From UBA117 sp049975245 (lineage in GTDB: Archaea; Methanobacteriota; Methanobacteria; Methanobacteriales; Methanobacteriaceae): DNA of 64,000 nucleotides. Location of the stretch: assembly GCA_049975245.1 (NCBI GenBank), contig JBNGDB010000008.1:1-64000 (forward strand), in the 5' to 3' direction. Shown here one piece after another: positions 25,573-34,269 of the stretch. Every line of letters begins with the position of its first letter. Positions within the stretch are counted from its first letter, which is position 1. The position numbers and the translations under genes are program-made. Below the pieces are notes generated by a model. The model was not told the origin of the DNA. It saw only the letters and a program-made list of their open reading frames with translations, and did not search any database.

Positions 25573-26067
25573 TTATTCCTTAGATTCTTCAAATTCTTCT
25601 AAAACACTTTCTGCTTTTTTTTTAAGAGAGCTATATAATCTTATAAGGCTTTTAAGCTCTTCAACCGCTTCCCATTGCCCTCTTCGAATTTTATGTTCCA
25701 CATTTAATAATTTAGACCATTCATCCCCAGAAGGAAGTTGTTTTCGGCCCAATACCTCTTCTATTATGTCCACTTCAAAAGTATTCTGATTAATAATTAT
25801 GTTAACAGTAATATCGTGGGGCATATCATAGTATTTCCTTGGTCTTCCACGTTCTATCTTTTTAAAAGATGATCTAAGAATTCCTAACTCTTCCATTGCC
25901 CTTAAATGTTCGATAATAGCTTTTTGACCTATTTCCAATTCTTTTGAAATTTGACTTACAAATCGGGGTTCTTCTCTTAAGAGGTTTATTATTTCTCGGC
26001 GGGTACGACATCCCATTACATCAAGTATAGCCTCTATATCCATGTCATCATATGAATTTTGAGTCAT
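25573..26067 (-). CDS. ArsR-like winged-helix regulator, divergent from grpE-dnaK
   Basis: The 164-residue protein has an ArsR-type helix-turn-helix: VMGCRTRREIINLLREEPRF, VSQISKELEIGQKAIIEHLR and AMEELGILRSSFKKIERGRP followed by RKYY. The C-terminal part is a long helical region (EHKIRRGQWEAVEELKSLIR and the following coil) that probably dimerises. It is conserved in euryarchaea as an ArsR-like protein. Its position divergent from the chaperone operon, with repeated operator-like sequences in between, makes it a good candidate heat-shock regulator that also controls itself. The mRNA leader looks very short, since the TATA box at 26091-26098 lies only 24 bases before the ATG. Confidence 0.85.
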   Translation of the reverse strand: MTQNSYDDMDIEAILDVMGCRTRREIINLLREEPRFVSQISKELEIGQKAIIEHLRAMEELGILRSSFKKIERGRPRKYYDMPHDITVNIIINQNTFEVDIIEEVLGRKQLPSGDEWSKLLNVEHKIRRGQWEAVEELKSLIRLYSSLKKKAESVLEEFEESKE

Positions 26068-26090
26068 TAATATACCTATTGTCGAAAGGT

Positions 26091-26098
26091 TTATATAA
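26091..26098 (-). promoter_or_regulatory. TATA box of the ArsR-like regulator, inside an inverted repeat
   Basis: The TTATATAA box sits in AAAGGTT-5-AACCTTT, an inverted repeat centred on it (about 26085-26103), so a repressor bound here would block TBP. The ATG of the regulator gene follows at 26067, which implies an almost leaderless transcript. Confidence 0.55.
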
Positions 26099-26156
26099 CC
26101 TTTTGTAACTATAATCTATACGGGGTTGTGATAGTATAACCTTTGGTAACTTTAAT
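26094..26156. promoter_or_regulatory. Direct repeat operators between ArsR-like gene and grpE
   Basis: Two copies of a 22-base sequence lie at 26094-26115 and 26135-26156. They share TATAACCTTT, then GTAAC, then TAAT, and differ at only two positions. Copy starts are 41 bases apart, about four helical turns, so the same face of DNA is presented. The first copy overlaps the TATA box of the regulator; the second is upstream of the grpE gene. This is the layout of a shared operator for a divergent regulator and operon. Confidence 0.7.
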
Positions 26157-26222
26157 ATTAATGAATAGTTTAAATAATTAAAAAATATTATCTTTTGATT
26201 AATTCGTATGAAAGGTGAATGA

Positions 26223-26801
26223 ATGACTGGTGATAATGATTTAAAAAAGCTAAGAAATGAGTTAAAAGAAAAAAAAGCTCTTATAACAGATCTGGAAAAT
26301 GAAATCAAGGAAATAAATGAAAAATTAGAAGATAAAGAAAAAGAACTGGAAAATAAAGATGAAGAGCTTATGGAGAATGAAAATAAATTGGCCGAATATC
26401 TTTCACACCTTCAACGATTGCAAGCGGACTTTGAAAATTATAAAAAACACAATGCTAAAAAACAAGAGGATATAGTCAAGTACGCTAATGAAGGACTTAT
26501 TTTAAAATTATTAGATGTTTATCAAGATTTTGAAAGAGCTATGGAAAAATGTGAAACAGCCGAAGACTTACAAGAAGGTTTAAAAATCATCTATAAAAAG
26601 TTAAAAGAGATCTTAGAGAATGAAGGTCTTAAAGAAATTCCTTGTGCTGGTGAAAAATTTGATCCTTTTAAGCACGAAGCTTTAATGGCCGAAAAACATC
26701 AAGATTTTGAAAACGGGATGGTAATAGAAGAATTAGCCAAAGGATACACTCTAAAAGACAAGGTAATTAAATATTCCATGGTCAAGGTTTGTAAAAAATA
26801 A
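26223..26801 (+). CDS. grpE: Nucleotide exchange factor GrpE
   Basis: GrpE releases ADP from DnaK. The first 75 residues form a charged coiled coil (LKKLRNELKEKKALITDLE and the following heptads), as in all GrpE proteins. The conserved core follows: LQRLQADFENYKKHNAKKQE, ANEGLILKLLDVYQDFERA, IYKKLKEILENEGLKEIP and the beta domain FDPFKHEALMAEKH. The length, 192 residues, is normal. AGGTGA stands 7 bases before the ATG. It begins the grpE-dnaK-dnaJ group; hsp70 systems in methanogens are considered acquired from bacteria. Expression is probably set by the operators at 26094-26156. Confidence 0.95.
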   Translation: MTGDNDLKKLRNELKEKKALITDLENEIKEINEKLEDKEKELENKDEELMENENKLAEYLSHLQRLQADFENYKKHNAKKQEDIVKYANEGLILKLLDVYQDFERAMEKCETAEDLQEGLKIIYKKLKEILENEGLKEIPCAGEKFDPFKHEALMAEKHQDFENGMVIEELAKGYTLKDKVIKYSMVKVCKK

Positions 26802-26890
26802 TCATTTAAATCTTATTATTTAAAAAAATACTGAATAAATTTTCATAAAATTATTGTTAAAAAGTTTTTAAAAGAATTTGAGGTGAATTT

Positions 26891-28759
26891 ATGGCGAATA
26901 AAAAAGAAAAAATTATAGGTATAGATTTAGGAACCAGTAATTCTGCTGCTGCAGTTTTAGTTGGAGGAAAACCAACTATAATACCAAGCGCCGAAGGTGC
27001 TTCCCAATATGGAAAAGCATTTCCAAGCTATGTTGCTTTTACAGAAGATGGTCAAAGATTAGTAGGAGAGCCTGCTAGAAGACAAGCTGTTACTAATCCC
27101 GAAAATACCATAACTGCAATTAAAAGAAGTATGGGAACTGGACACAAAGTCAAAGTCAGGGGAAAAGAATACACGCCCCAAGAAATATCAGCATTTATCC
27201 TCCAAAAGATCAAAAAAGACGCTGAATCATTTCTAGGAGAAGAAGTCAAAAAAGCTGTTATCACTGTACCTGCTTACTTTGACGATAATCAGAGAACCGC
27301 TACCAAAGATGCGGGAACCATAGCTGGTTTAGATGTAGTAAGGCTAGTAAACGAACCAACTGCCGCCAGTTTAGCCTATGGTATTGATAAATCAGCAGAC
27401 GATGAACTTGAAATTATGGTATTTGATTTTGGAGGAGGAACTCTGGATGTTACAATAATGGAATTTGGTGGAGGAGTATTTGAAGTAAGATCTACCAGCG
27501 GTGATACCAAATTAGGTGGAACCGATATGGATACTGCTATTATGAAATATCTATCAGAAGAATTCAAAAAAGAAAATGGCATAGACTTGATGGACGATGA
27601 TCAAGCAGTTCAAAGATTAAGAGAAGCGGCTGAAAAGGCAAAAATCGAACTTTCAACTACATTAACATCGGACATAAACTTACCATTCATCACTGCAACC
27701 CAGGAAGGTCCAAAACACCTTACTACTTCACTCTCAAGAGCAAAACTTGAAGAATTAGTAGACCCTATAATTAAAAAATGTTCAGGACCTATGGAACAAG
27801 CATTATCTGATGCTAAAATGACTAAATCTGATATAGACAAAATTATTCTAGTGGGAGGACCTACTAGGATGCCAGTAGTTCAAAAATTTGTAGAAGACTA
27901 TATTGGAAAAACTATTGAACGTGGAATAGACCCTATGGAATGTGTAGCAATTGGTGCAGCAATCCAAGGAGGAGTTTTAGCTGGTGAAATTAAAGATCTT
28001 GTTTTGTTAGATGTCACACCATTATCATTAGGTATTGAAACCTTGGGCGGAGTATTTACTAATTTAATAGAGAGAAACACAACAATTCCTGCAAAAAAGA
28101 GTCAAATATTCTCAACTGCTGCGGATAACCAAACATCGGTGGATATACATGTTTTACAAGGTGAAAGACCTATGGCTGTTGATAACACAACTCTGGGCAG
28201 ATTTCAGTTAGTAGGAATACCACCAGCTCCACGTGGAATTCCACAAATCGAGGTAACGTTCGATATTGATGCAAATGGTATAATGAATGTATCTGCTAAG
28301 GATATGGGAACTGGTAAAGAACAAGCAATAACCATAACCGCCCCTAACAAATTATCTGACGATGAAATTGAACAAAAAGTCAAAGAAGCAGAAATGCACG
28401 CTGAAGAAGACCAGAAGAAACAAGAAGAAATTGAAATTCGAAATAATGCAGATTCCATGATTTACACTTCAGAAAAGACCTTAGAAGAGCTTGGAGATAA
28501 AGTGCCTGGCGATAAAAAAGAAAAAATAGAAAGCTTAGTTAAAGAACTTCGTGATTTAATTGGCGGTGAAGACTTAGCTGCCATTAAAGATAAAACTGAA
28601 GAGTTAACAAAAATTGTTCAAGAAGTAGGAGCAACAATTTACCAACAAGCCCAGCAAGAACAAGCTCAACAACAATCTCATCAAGGCTCAGGCCCTGAAG
28701 ATAAGGGATCTGATGAAGGCGACGACACTATCGATGCAGATTATGAAGTTAAAAAATAA
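26891..28759 (+). CDS. dnaK: Molecular chaperone DnaK (Hsp70)
   Basis: A 622-residue Hsp70. ATPase domain signatures: GIDLGTSNSAAAVLVGGKP (phosphate 1), VPAYFDDNQRTATKDAGTIA, VFDFGGGTLDVTIMEFGGG (phosphate 2) and KIILVGGPTRMPVVQKF. The linker is DLVLLDVTPLSLGIETLGG, and the substrate-binding domain follows from TNLIERNTTIPAKKSQIF. The C-terminal lid ends in a Gln/Glu-rich tail with the terminal region SDEGDDTIDADYEV. The missing 24-residue loop seen in some Gram-positive DnaKs cannot be judged without alignment. AGGTGAATTT precedes the ATG. It follows grpE by 89 bases and a hairpin lies after the stop. Confidence 0.97.
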   Translation: MANKKEKIIGIDLGTSNSAAAVLVGGKPTIIPSAEGASQYGKAFPSYVAFTEDGQRLVGEPARRQAVTNPENTITAIKRSMGTGHKVKVRGKEYTPQEISAFILQKIKKDAESFLGEEVKKAVITVPAYFDDNQRTATKDAGTIAGLDVVRLVNEPTAASLAYGIDKSADDELEIMVFDFGGGTLDVTIMEFGGGVFEVRSTSGDTKLGGTDMDTAIMKYLSEEFKKENGIDLMDDDQAVQRLREAAEKAKIELSTTLTSDINLPFITATQEGPKHLTTSLSRAKLEELVDPIIKKCSGPMEQALSDAKMTKSDIDKIILVGGPTRMPVVQKFVEDYIGKTIERGIDPMECVAIGAAIQGGVLAGEIKDLVLLDVTPLSLGIETLGGVFTNLIERNTTIPAKKSQIFSTAADNQTSVDIHVLQGERPMAVDNTTLGRFQLVGIPPAPRGIPQIEVTFDIDANGIMNVSAKDMGTGKEQAITITAPNKLSDDEIEQKVKEAEMHAEEDQKKQEEIEIRNNADSMIYTSEKTLEELGDKVPGDKKEKIESLVKELRDLIGGEDLAAIKDKTEELTKIVQEVGATIYQQAQQEQAQQQSHQGSGPEDKGSDEGDDTIDADYEVKK

Positions 28760-28786
28760 TTCATAATCAAAAACAAATTGTCTAAT

Positions 28787-28810
28787 GTAGGGAAAACCCC
28801 TACTTTTATA
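28787..28810 (+). terminator. Hairpin and T-run after dnaK
   Basis: GTAGGG, a 5-base loop and CCCTAC form a perfect 6-base-pair stem at 28787-28803, followed directly by TTTT and further T/A. It could end the grpE-dnaK transcript or attenuate reading into dnaJ. Archaeal termination usually needs only the T-run, so the hairpin function is inferred. Confidence 0.55.
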
Positions 28811-28862
28811 TTATTAATAATATTATGATTAATTAAAAAGTTATATAAACTCCAATTATAGA

Positions 28863-28890
28863 TTATATAAATTCTAATTAATATTAGAAT
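28863..28890 (+). promoter_or_regulatory. TATA box and adjacent palindrome before dnaJ
   Basis: TTATATAA (28863-28870) is immediately followed by ATTCTAAT-4-ATTAGAAT (28871-28890), a perfect inverted repeat with 8-base arms. A regulator on the palindrome would block RNA polymerase recruited to this TATA box. A second TATA-like sequence is about 20 bases upstream. dnaJ thus appears to have its own promoter. Confidence 0.55.
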
Positions 28891-28957
28891 CTCTGAAATT
28901 GATATTATAATGTGATTATTTTTATTGTTTTACATTGAAGATGAAGGTAAGATAACT

Positions 28958-30097
28958 ATGGCAGAAAAGCGTGATTATTACGAAGTACTTGGTGTGGATA
29001 AGGGAGCTGATAAGAAAGACATTAAGAAAGCTTATCGAAAGTTGGCCATGAAATATCACCCCGATGTTAGTGAAGATCCTGAATCAGCTGATAAATTCAA
29101 AGAAATAAGTGAAGCATACGCAGTACTCTCTGATGAAGAAAAAAGACAAAAATATGATCAATTCGGCCATGCAGGTATGAATGGATTTACTAATGAGGAC
29201 ATATTCAACAATATTAACTTTGATGACATATTCCGAGGATTTGGATTTGATGTTGGAAATATTTTTGATATGTTTGGATTTGGAGGAGGCCGACGAAGAC
29301 ATGGCCCTCAGAAAGGATCGGATGTTTATTATGATCTAGATATCACGCTTGAAGATGCAGCAAAAGGTTTGGAAACTGAAATAGATGTACCCACCACCAA
29401 AACTTGCCCAGTGTGTAACGGTTCAAGGGCCGAACCTGGAAGTGATGTTAAAGACTGTCCTACTTGTGGTGGATCCGGACAGGTACGACAGGTTAGCAAT
29501 ACTCCTTTTGGGCAGTTCATGAATGTCAGAACATGTGGACAATGCAAAGGAGAGGGAAAAATTGTTGAAAATCCTTGCAAAAACTGTCACGGTAAAGGAA
29601 TTGTTAAAGAATTAAGTAACATTAATATAAATATTCCAGCAGGAGTTGAAACTGGTTCACGTCTAAGAGTTCCTGGTGAAGGTAAAGCTGGCATTAGGGG
29701 AGGCCCCCCTGGAGATTTATATGTTATAATCAATGTTAAAAAGCACAAACTTTTCGAAAGAGATGGTGCCAATCTCTATTATGAAAAGCCTATAAGCTTT
29801 GTTCAAGCTTCTTTAGGAGACGAAGTAGAAGTTCCGACAATTGATGGTGAATTAGAACTAAAAATACCAAACGGGACTCAAACTGGCACAACTTTTCGTT
29901 TAAAAGGTCAAGGATTGCCCCATCTAAGATGGAGTGGTAATGGAAACCTTTATGTTACAGTCAAAGTAGTTACTCCTAAAAAGTTGAGCCCAAAACAGAA
30001 GGAACTACTACGTGAGTTTGCTGATATTAGTGGTGATGAGATATATCACGAAGATAAAGGATTTTTTGATAAAGTAAAAGATGCCATAGGACATTAA
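28958..30097 (+). CDS. dnaJ: Molecular chaperone DnaJ (Hsp40)
   Basis: The start ATG at 28958 gives MAEKRDYYEVLGVDKGADKK, the standard DnaJ N-terminus; an open frame extends 11 codons further upstream but is not used. Domains: J domain with the HPD motif in KYHPDVSEDP (residues 1-70), a Gly/Phe-rich linker (about 72-115, GFGFDVGNIFDMFGFGGG), four zinc-binding repeats (CPVCNGSRAEPGS, CPTCGGSGQVRQ, CGQCKGEG and CKNCHGKG), and the C-terminal substrate domain. The total length of 379 residues is normal for type I DnaJ. An AAGGTAAG motif precedes the start. The gene follows dnaK by about 200 bases with a separate promoter. Confidence 0.96.
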   Translation: MAEKRDYYEVLGVDKGADKKDIKKAYRKLAMKYHPDVSEDPESADKFKEISEAYAVLSDEEKRQKYDQFGHAGMNGFTNEDIFNNINFDDIFRGFGFDVGNIFDMFGFGGGRRRHGPQKGSDVYYDLDITLEDAAKGLETEIDVPTTKTCPVCNGSRAEPGSDVKDCPTCGGSGQVRQVSNTPFGQFMNVRTCGQCKGEGKIVENPCKNCHGKGIVKELSNININIPAGVETGSRLRVPGEGKAGIRGGPPGDLYVIINVKKHKLFERDGANLYYEKPISFVQASLGDEVEVPTIDGELELKIPNGTQTGTTFRLKGQGLPHLRWSGNGNLYVTVKVVTPKKLSPKQKELLREFADISGDEIYHEDKGFFDKVKDAIGH

Positions 30098-30282
30098 ACT
30101 ATCAAATTCTTTATCATAATTTTAATTTAATCATAATATAATTTTCCTTATAATTTACTTACTTTTATTATACAACTACCCCCATGTATCATTAAAAAAA
30201 AATTTCTTTTAATATAAATTTATAAAAAATGATTTTTAAAAAAAATAATATAATCGCACTTTAATTTTAATATTATTTTTTA

Positions 30283-30669
30283 CTATTCTACAATGACCAT
30301 TATTGTTTTAAATTTTATTTTTTCTTCATCATTTAATATTCGTGCTATTTCTGCAAGATGTTTCTTTATTTGATCATTTTCAATATCTCTAATCTTTCCA
30401 TTAGATTCTGCTAAGTTTACGTGGGGTTCAGAATTCATTTCGTATCTAACTTCACCCTTATAATGGAAACTTCTTATAATACCTAATTCAACCAGTAATT
30501 TTAGATTTTCATGCACAGTAGACTTGCTTACACTGGGATGTGTAGATTTAACCGCATTATAAACATCATTAAATGAAGGATGGTATTTTTCTAACTCTTG
30601 TAGTTTTTTAATTAATTCCAATCTCTGAGGAGTTATTTTAATTCCATATTCACGAAACTTCTTTTCCAT
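30283..30669 (-). CDS. Fur/PerR-like regulator lacking the usual cysteines
   Basis: The 128-residue protein has the Fur-family winged helix: KITPQRLELIKKLQELEKYH, PSFNDVYNAVKSTHPSVSKS and TVHENLKLLVELGIIRSF. The dimerisation domain is shortened and degenerate: the normal HxHxxCxxCGKIxD motif is here EPHVNLAESNGKIRDI, so both structural zinc cysteines and one His are missing. It is divergent from katG, the classical PerR target. Peroxide sensing through iron-catalysed histidine oxidation in PerR uses residues that only partly remain, so the sensing mode may be different. Operators are in the 200-base gap between the two genes. Confidence 0.87.
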   Translation of the reverse strand: MEKKFREYGIKITPQRLELIKKLQELEKYHPSFNDVYNAVKSTHPSVSKSTVHENLKLLVELGIIRSFHYKGEVRYEMNSEPHVNLAESNGKIRDIENDQIKKHLAEIARILNDEEKIKFKTIMVIVE

Positions 30670-30717
30670 GTTATAATTAATTTACTTCTTAGAATAAAAA
30701 AGTATCGAAGCAAATTT

Positions 30718-30740
30718 TATATAGAATCAAGTTCTATATA
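30718..30740. promoter_or_regulatory. Perfect inverted repeat, likely Fur/PerR-like box
   Basis: TATATAGAA, 5 bases, TTCTATATA: two perfect 9-base arms in the divergent region between the Fur-like gene and katG. It lies 49 bases before the regulator ATG and about 130 bases before katG. Confidence 0.65.
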
Positions 30741-30781
30741 GAAATAAATAATTGAAAAAAAATTAAAAATTTTCTAAAGGA

Positions 30782-30795
30782 TTCTATTGATAGAA
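30782..30795. promoter_or_regulatory. Second TTCTAT/ATAGAA inverted repeat upstream of katG
   Basis: TTCTAT-2-ATAGAA is a perfect 14-base inverted repeat that uses the same half-sites (ATAGAA and TTCTAT) as the box at 30718-30740. It lies 78 bases before the katG start. Sharing of half-sites suggests both bind the same regulator. Confidence 0.5.
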
Positions 30796-30872
30796 ATTAT
30801 CTCTAAAACAAAAAAATTCTCGGTCTTCTAAATCTCAAATAAATATTAAAAATAGAAAAAGAGAGTGAAATT

Positions 30873-33048
30873 ATGGATAAAAATATAAAACAACCTGTTA
30901 GAGGCGGTACAACAAACTTCGACTGGTGGCCAAACCAGTTGAATCTAGACATTCTGCGCCAGCATTGCTTAAAATCCAATCCAATGGACGAGGATTTTAA
31001 CTATGCTAAAGAATTCAAAAGTCTTGATTTCGATAAATTGAAGAAAGATCTCCATGAATTTGATGAAAGAATCGCAAGACTGGTGGCCGGCAGACTTTGG
31101 CCACTATGGGCCTTTATTCATCCGTATGGCATGGCATAGTGCCGGCACTTATCGTGTCAGCGATGGTCGCGGAGGAGGGGGTAACGGTAATCAGCGCTTT
31201 CCACCTTTAAGCAGCTGGCCTGACAACGCTAACCTTGATAAGGCACGCCGACTTCTATGGCCCATCAAACAGAAATATGGCCAGAAAATTTCATGGGCAG
31301 ACTTGATGATTCTTGCGGGTAATGTTGCCCTAGAATCTATGGGTTTCAAGACCTTCGGTTTCGGTGGCGGGCGTGAAGACATTTGGGAACCTGAAAAAGA
31401 TGTATACTGGGGTTCAGAGAAAGAATGGCTTACAGACGAACGTCACACCGGTGAAAGAGAACTAGAAAATCCCCTTGCCGCCCTGGAGATGGGCTTGATT
31501 TATGTAAACCCGGAAGGCCCTAATGGCAAACCAGACCCCATAGCTGCGGCGCATGATATCAGAGAGAGTTTCGCCCGCATGGCCATGAACGACGAAGAGA
31601 CTGTGGCTCTTATTGCAGGCGGTCACGCCTTCGGTAAAACCCATGGAGCTGGCGATCCATCGTTAGTTGGCCCAGAGCCAGAAGCCGCTCCAATCGAAGA
31701 GCAAGGCTTGGGATGGAAGTGCAGCCACGGCACTGGCAAAGGCAACGACACCATTACCGGTGGCCCGGAAGTTATCTGGACCAACACCCCTACAAAGTGG
31801 GATAATAACTTCTTCCGGATATTATTCGAATATGAATGGGAACTGACCAAGAGCCCGGCCGGCGCCTACCAGTGGAAACCCAAAGATGATGCAGGTGCCA
31901 ATACCGTACCTGATCCTCATGATCCGTCAAAACGTCGTACCCCTGGTATGCTTACCACTGATCTCTCTTTAAGGTTCGACCCTGAATATGAAAAGATTTC
32001 GAGGTATTTCTATGAGAACCCCGAAGAATTTGCAGACGCATTCGCGCGTGCATGGTTCAAGCTGATCCATCGTGACATGGGCCCGCGGACAAGATATCTA
32101 GGTCCAGAAGTACCGGAAGAGGAACTCATATGGCAGGATCCCATCCCTGAAGTCAACCACCAACTAATTGATGAAGAAGACATAACCACCCTCAAGGACA
32201 GGATATTGGCTTCCGGAATATCAGTATCAGAGCTTGTTTCCACAGCCTGGGCCTCTGCATCCACATTCCGTGGATCAGACAAGCGTGGCGGTGCCAATGG
32301 AGCACGCATTCGCCTAGCACCGCAAAAAGATTGGGAAGTTAACCAACCTAACCAGCTAGCCAAAGTAATCGAAATATATGAGGGCATCCAGAGCGAATTT
32401 AATGAAGCTCAATCCAGTGGTAAAAAGTTATCAATGGCTGATCTAATCGTTTTGGCAGGTTGCGCAGGTATTGAACAGGCGGCGAAAAATGCTGGTCAAG
32501 AAGTAACTGTACCATTCACTCCAGGACGTATGGACGCCCTAGAGGAGCAAACTGATGTTAACTCCTTTGCCGAACTAGAACCGTTCGCAGATGGTTTTCG
32601 TAACTATCAGAAGGATTTGAGTACCGTTAGGCCTGAAGATTTACTAGTGGACAAATCCCAATTGCTTACATTGACTGTTCCGGAGATGACTGTTCTCATT
32701 GGAGGTATGCGAGTCCTGAACGCCAACTTTGAACAATCACAGCATGGTGTCTTCACTAACCGTCCCGAGACACTTACCAATGATTTCTTCGTAAATTTGC
32801 TTGATATGGGAACAGAATGGGAGGAATCACCCGGAGAAAATAATGTATATGAGGGACGAGACAGATCTACAGGCGAAATTAAATGGACAGGCACTCGTGT
32901 AGACTTAATATTTGGTTCAAACTCTGAACTACGGGCATTAGCTGAAGTCTACGCTTGTGATGACTCTCAAAAGAAGTTTCTGCAAGACTTCATACTGGCT
33001 TGGGATAAGGTTATGAACCTGGACCGGTTCGAGCTTTCCTTGCCCTGA
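30873..33048 (+). pseudogene. katG: Catalase-peroxidase KatG with one frameshift
   Basis: The first frame starts at 30873 behind GAGTGAAATT and reads NFDWWPNQLNLDILRQH, the normal KatG N-terminus, to KKDLHE at about 31058. The rest, SQDWWPADFGHYGPLFIRMA and onwards to the stop at 33046-33048, is in the next frame. Removing one T from the TTT at 31059-31061 restores a full-length protein of about 725 residues. The active-site motif RMAWHSAGTYR, the proximal His in GGHAFGKTHG and the adduct Tyr region GLIYVNPEGPNGK are intact. Base composition is visibly richer in G and C than in the neighbours, which suggests transfer from a bacterium. Everything else is intact, so a read error is as likely as a real mutation. 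Confidence 0.92.
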
Positions 33049-33190
33049 ATCAGTACCTCAGAATATCATTTATATGTAAAAGCTGGAAATTCATATATTT
33101 TTACAAAAAACTGATATATGACCGCACTAAAATGTTAATCTAGTTGTTAATCAAATTTCAATATTTACATCTTTAAGGATGTCTTTCACT

Positions 33191-33750
33191 ATGAAGAGAA
33201 AATAATTGCATGGTGAATTACAAGTGCAGGAGATAACATAGAAAAAACAGTAGATGTAATGGAAAAAATAAATTAAGAATATAAAGACCGGGTTGATATT
33301 GAAGTTTATATCTCAAAAGCATGAGATCATGTAATAAAATACTATGGATTATCCAACAAACTTGAAAGCAATTTTAACAAAATTTGGGTAGAAATAAATC
33401 CTAATGCACCATTTTTAGCAGGTAATGTTCAGTTAGGTAAATACGAATTCATGCTAATTGCACCAGCCACATCTAATACTGTTGCAAAGATATCAATGAG
33501 AATGGGAGATACATTACTATCCAACGCTGCAATTATGGGTCAAAAAACAGATGTACCCCTTTACATACTACCATCTGATTACGATGAATGCGTTACAATT
33601 ACTAAATTGCCGAATGGAAAGGATTTAAAAATTTCAATACGTAAAGAAGATGTGGAACACGTTAAAAAACTAGCAAAAATGCAAAAAACATACATGATAA
33701 AAGAACCAAAAGAATTAGTTAAAGTATTCCAAGAAAATTTCCTTGAATAA
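33191..33750 (+). pseudogene. Archaeoflavoprotein AfpA (MJ0208 family), decayed
   Basis: One reading frame shows a flavoprotein interrupted by three stops: KIIAW-stop-ITSAGDNIEKTVDVM, then KIN-stop-EYKDRVDIEVYISKA-stop-DHVIKYYGL, then an intact run including WVEINPNAPFLAGNVQLGKY and FMLIAPATSNTVAKI. These segments match the AfpA/MJ0208 family, whose members start with a KIAWGITG-like sequence and have NANAPFL and APATANT. Two of the stops are TGA where glycine (GGA) is expected, and one is TAA. The likely ATG at 33191 is also out of frame by one base in an A-run. AfpA-type proteins receive electrons from ferredoxin. The C-terminal 99 residues (33451-33750) are open but cannot function alone. 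Confidence 0.85.
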
Positions 33751-33777
33751 GTGTGAATCAAGATTTTGGAGCATTAA

Positions 33778-34143
33778 ATGGAATTAAAAAGACTTTTTTT
33801 CCTCAGCTTAGGAACAGCTTTTTTTAGTTTAGGGGCTGTTGGGGCCGTCCTTCCTGTGTTGCCTACTACCCCATTTATTTTAATTTCTGTTTTTTGTTTT
33901 GGTAAAAGTTCTAAAAAAGTTGAAAGATGGATTTCAAAAAATAAATATTTTGGAAGCTATATAGAAAATTATAAGGAAAAAAAAGGAGTTCCCTTAGATA
34001 TAAAAATTAAAAGTATTGTTTTTTTATGGATAATGTTAATCATATCGATAATATACTTTTTAAATAACTATTACCTGTATTTACTCCTAATTATTGTAGG
34101 AATGGCTGTTACATTACATATTTTAATGCTTAAAACAAAATAA
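33778..34143 (+). CDS. DUF454 family membrane protein (YbaN-like)
   Basis: The 121-residue protein starts MELKRLFFLSLGTAFFSLGA and continues VGAVLPVLPTTPFILISVFC, the conserved DUF454 signature with the LPTTPF loop between two helices. The segment SSKKVERWISKNKYFGSYIE follows and two more helices end the protein (about residues 80-115). GGAG stands 9 bases before the ATG. Function is unknown. It follows the flavoprotein relic by 27 bases, on the same strand. Confidence 0.9.
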   Translation: MELKRLFFLSLGTAFFSLGAVGAVLPVLPTTPFILISVFCFGKSSKKVERWISKNKYFGSYIENYKEKKGVPLDIKIKSIVFLWIMLIISIIYFLNNYYLYLLLIIVGMAVTLHILMLKTK

Positions 34144-34269
34144 AATGTTAAAACAATAAAATTCCGTTTATAATTTAATTAATTTACAAAAATGTATAAT
34201 AATAAAAAAATTTAATTCTATTAACATAAATTAATTCATCTATTCTTATATTATTATAGGGATGATTCA

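Noticed and set aside
27052..28458. Several minus-strand frames inside dnaK
   Set aside because: They are shadows of a conserved Hsp70 gene; none has a ribosome binding site or family match.
31191..32894. Minus-strand frames inside katG
   Set aside because: They are shadows that arise from the higher G and C content of the katG region.
33200..33330. TGA codons in the flavoprotein read as selenocysteine
   Set aside because: The TGAs replace glycine, not cysteine, a TAA is present as well, and no SECIS-like hairpin was seen.
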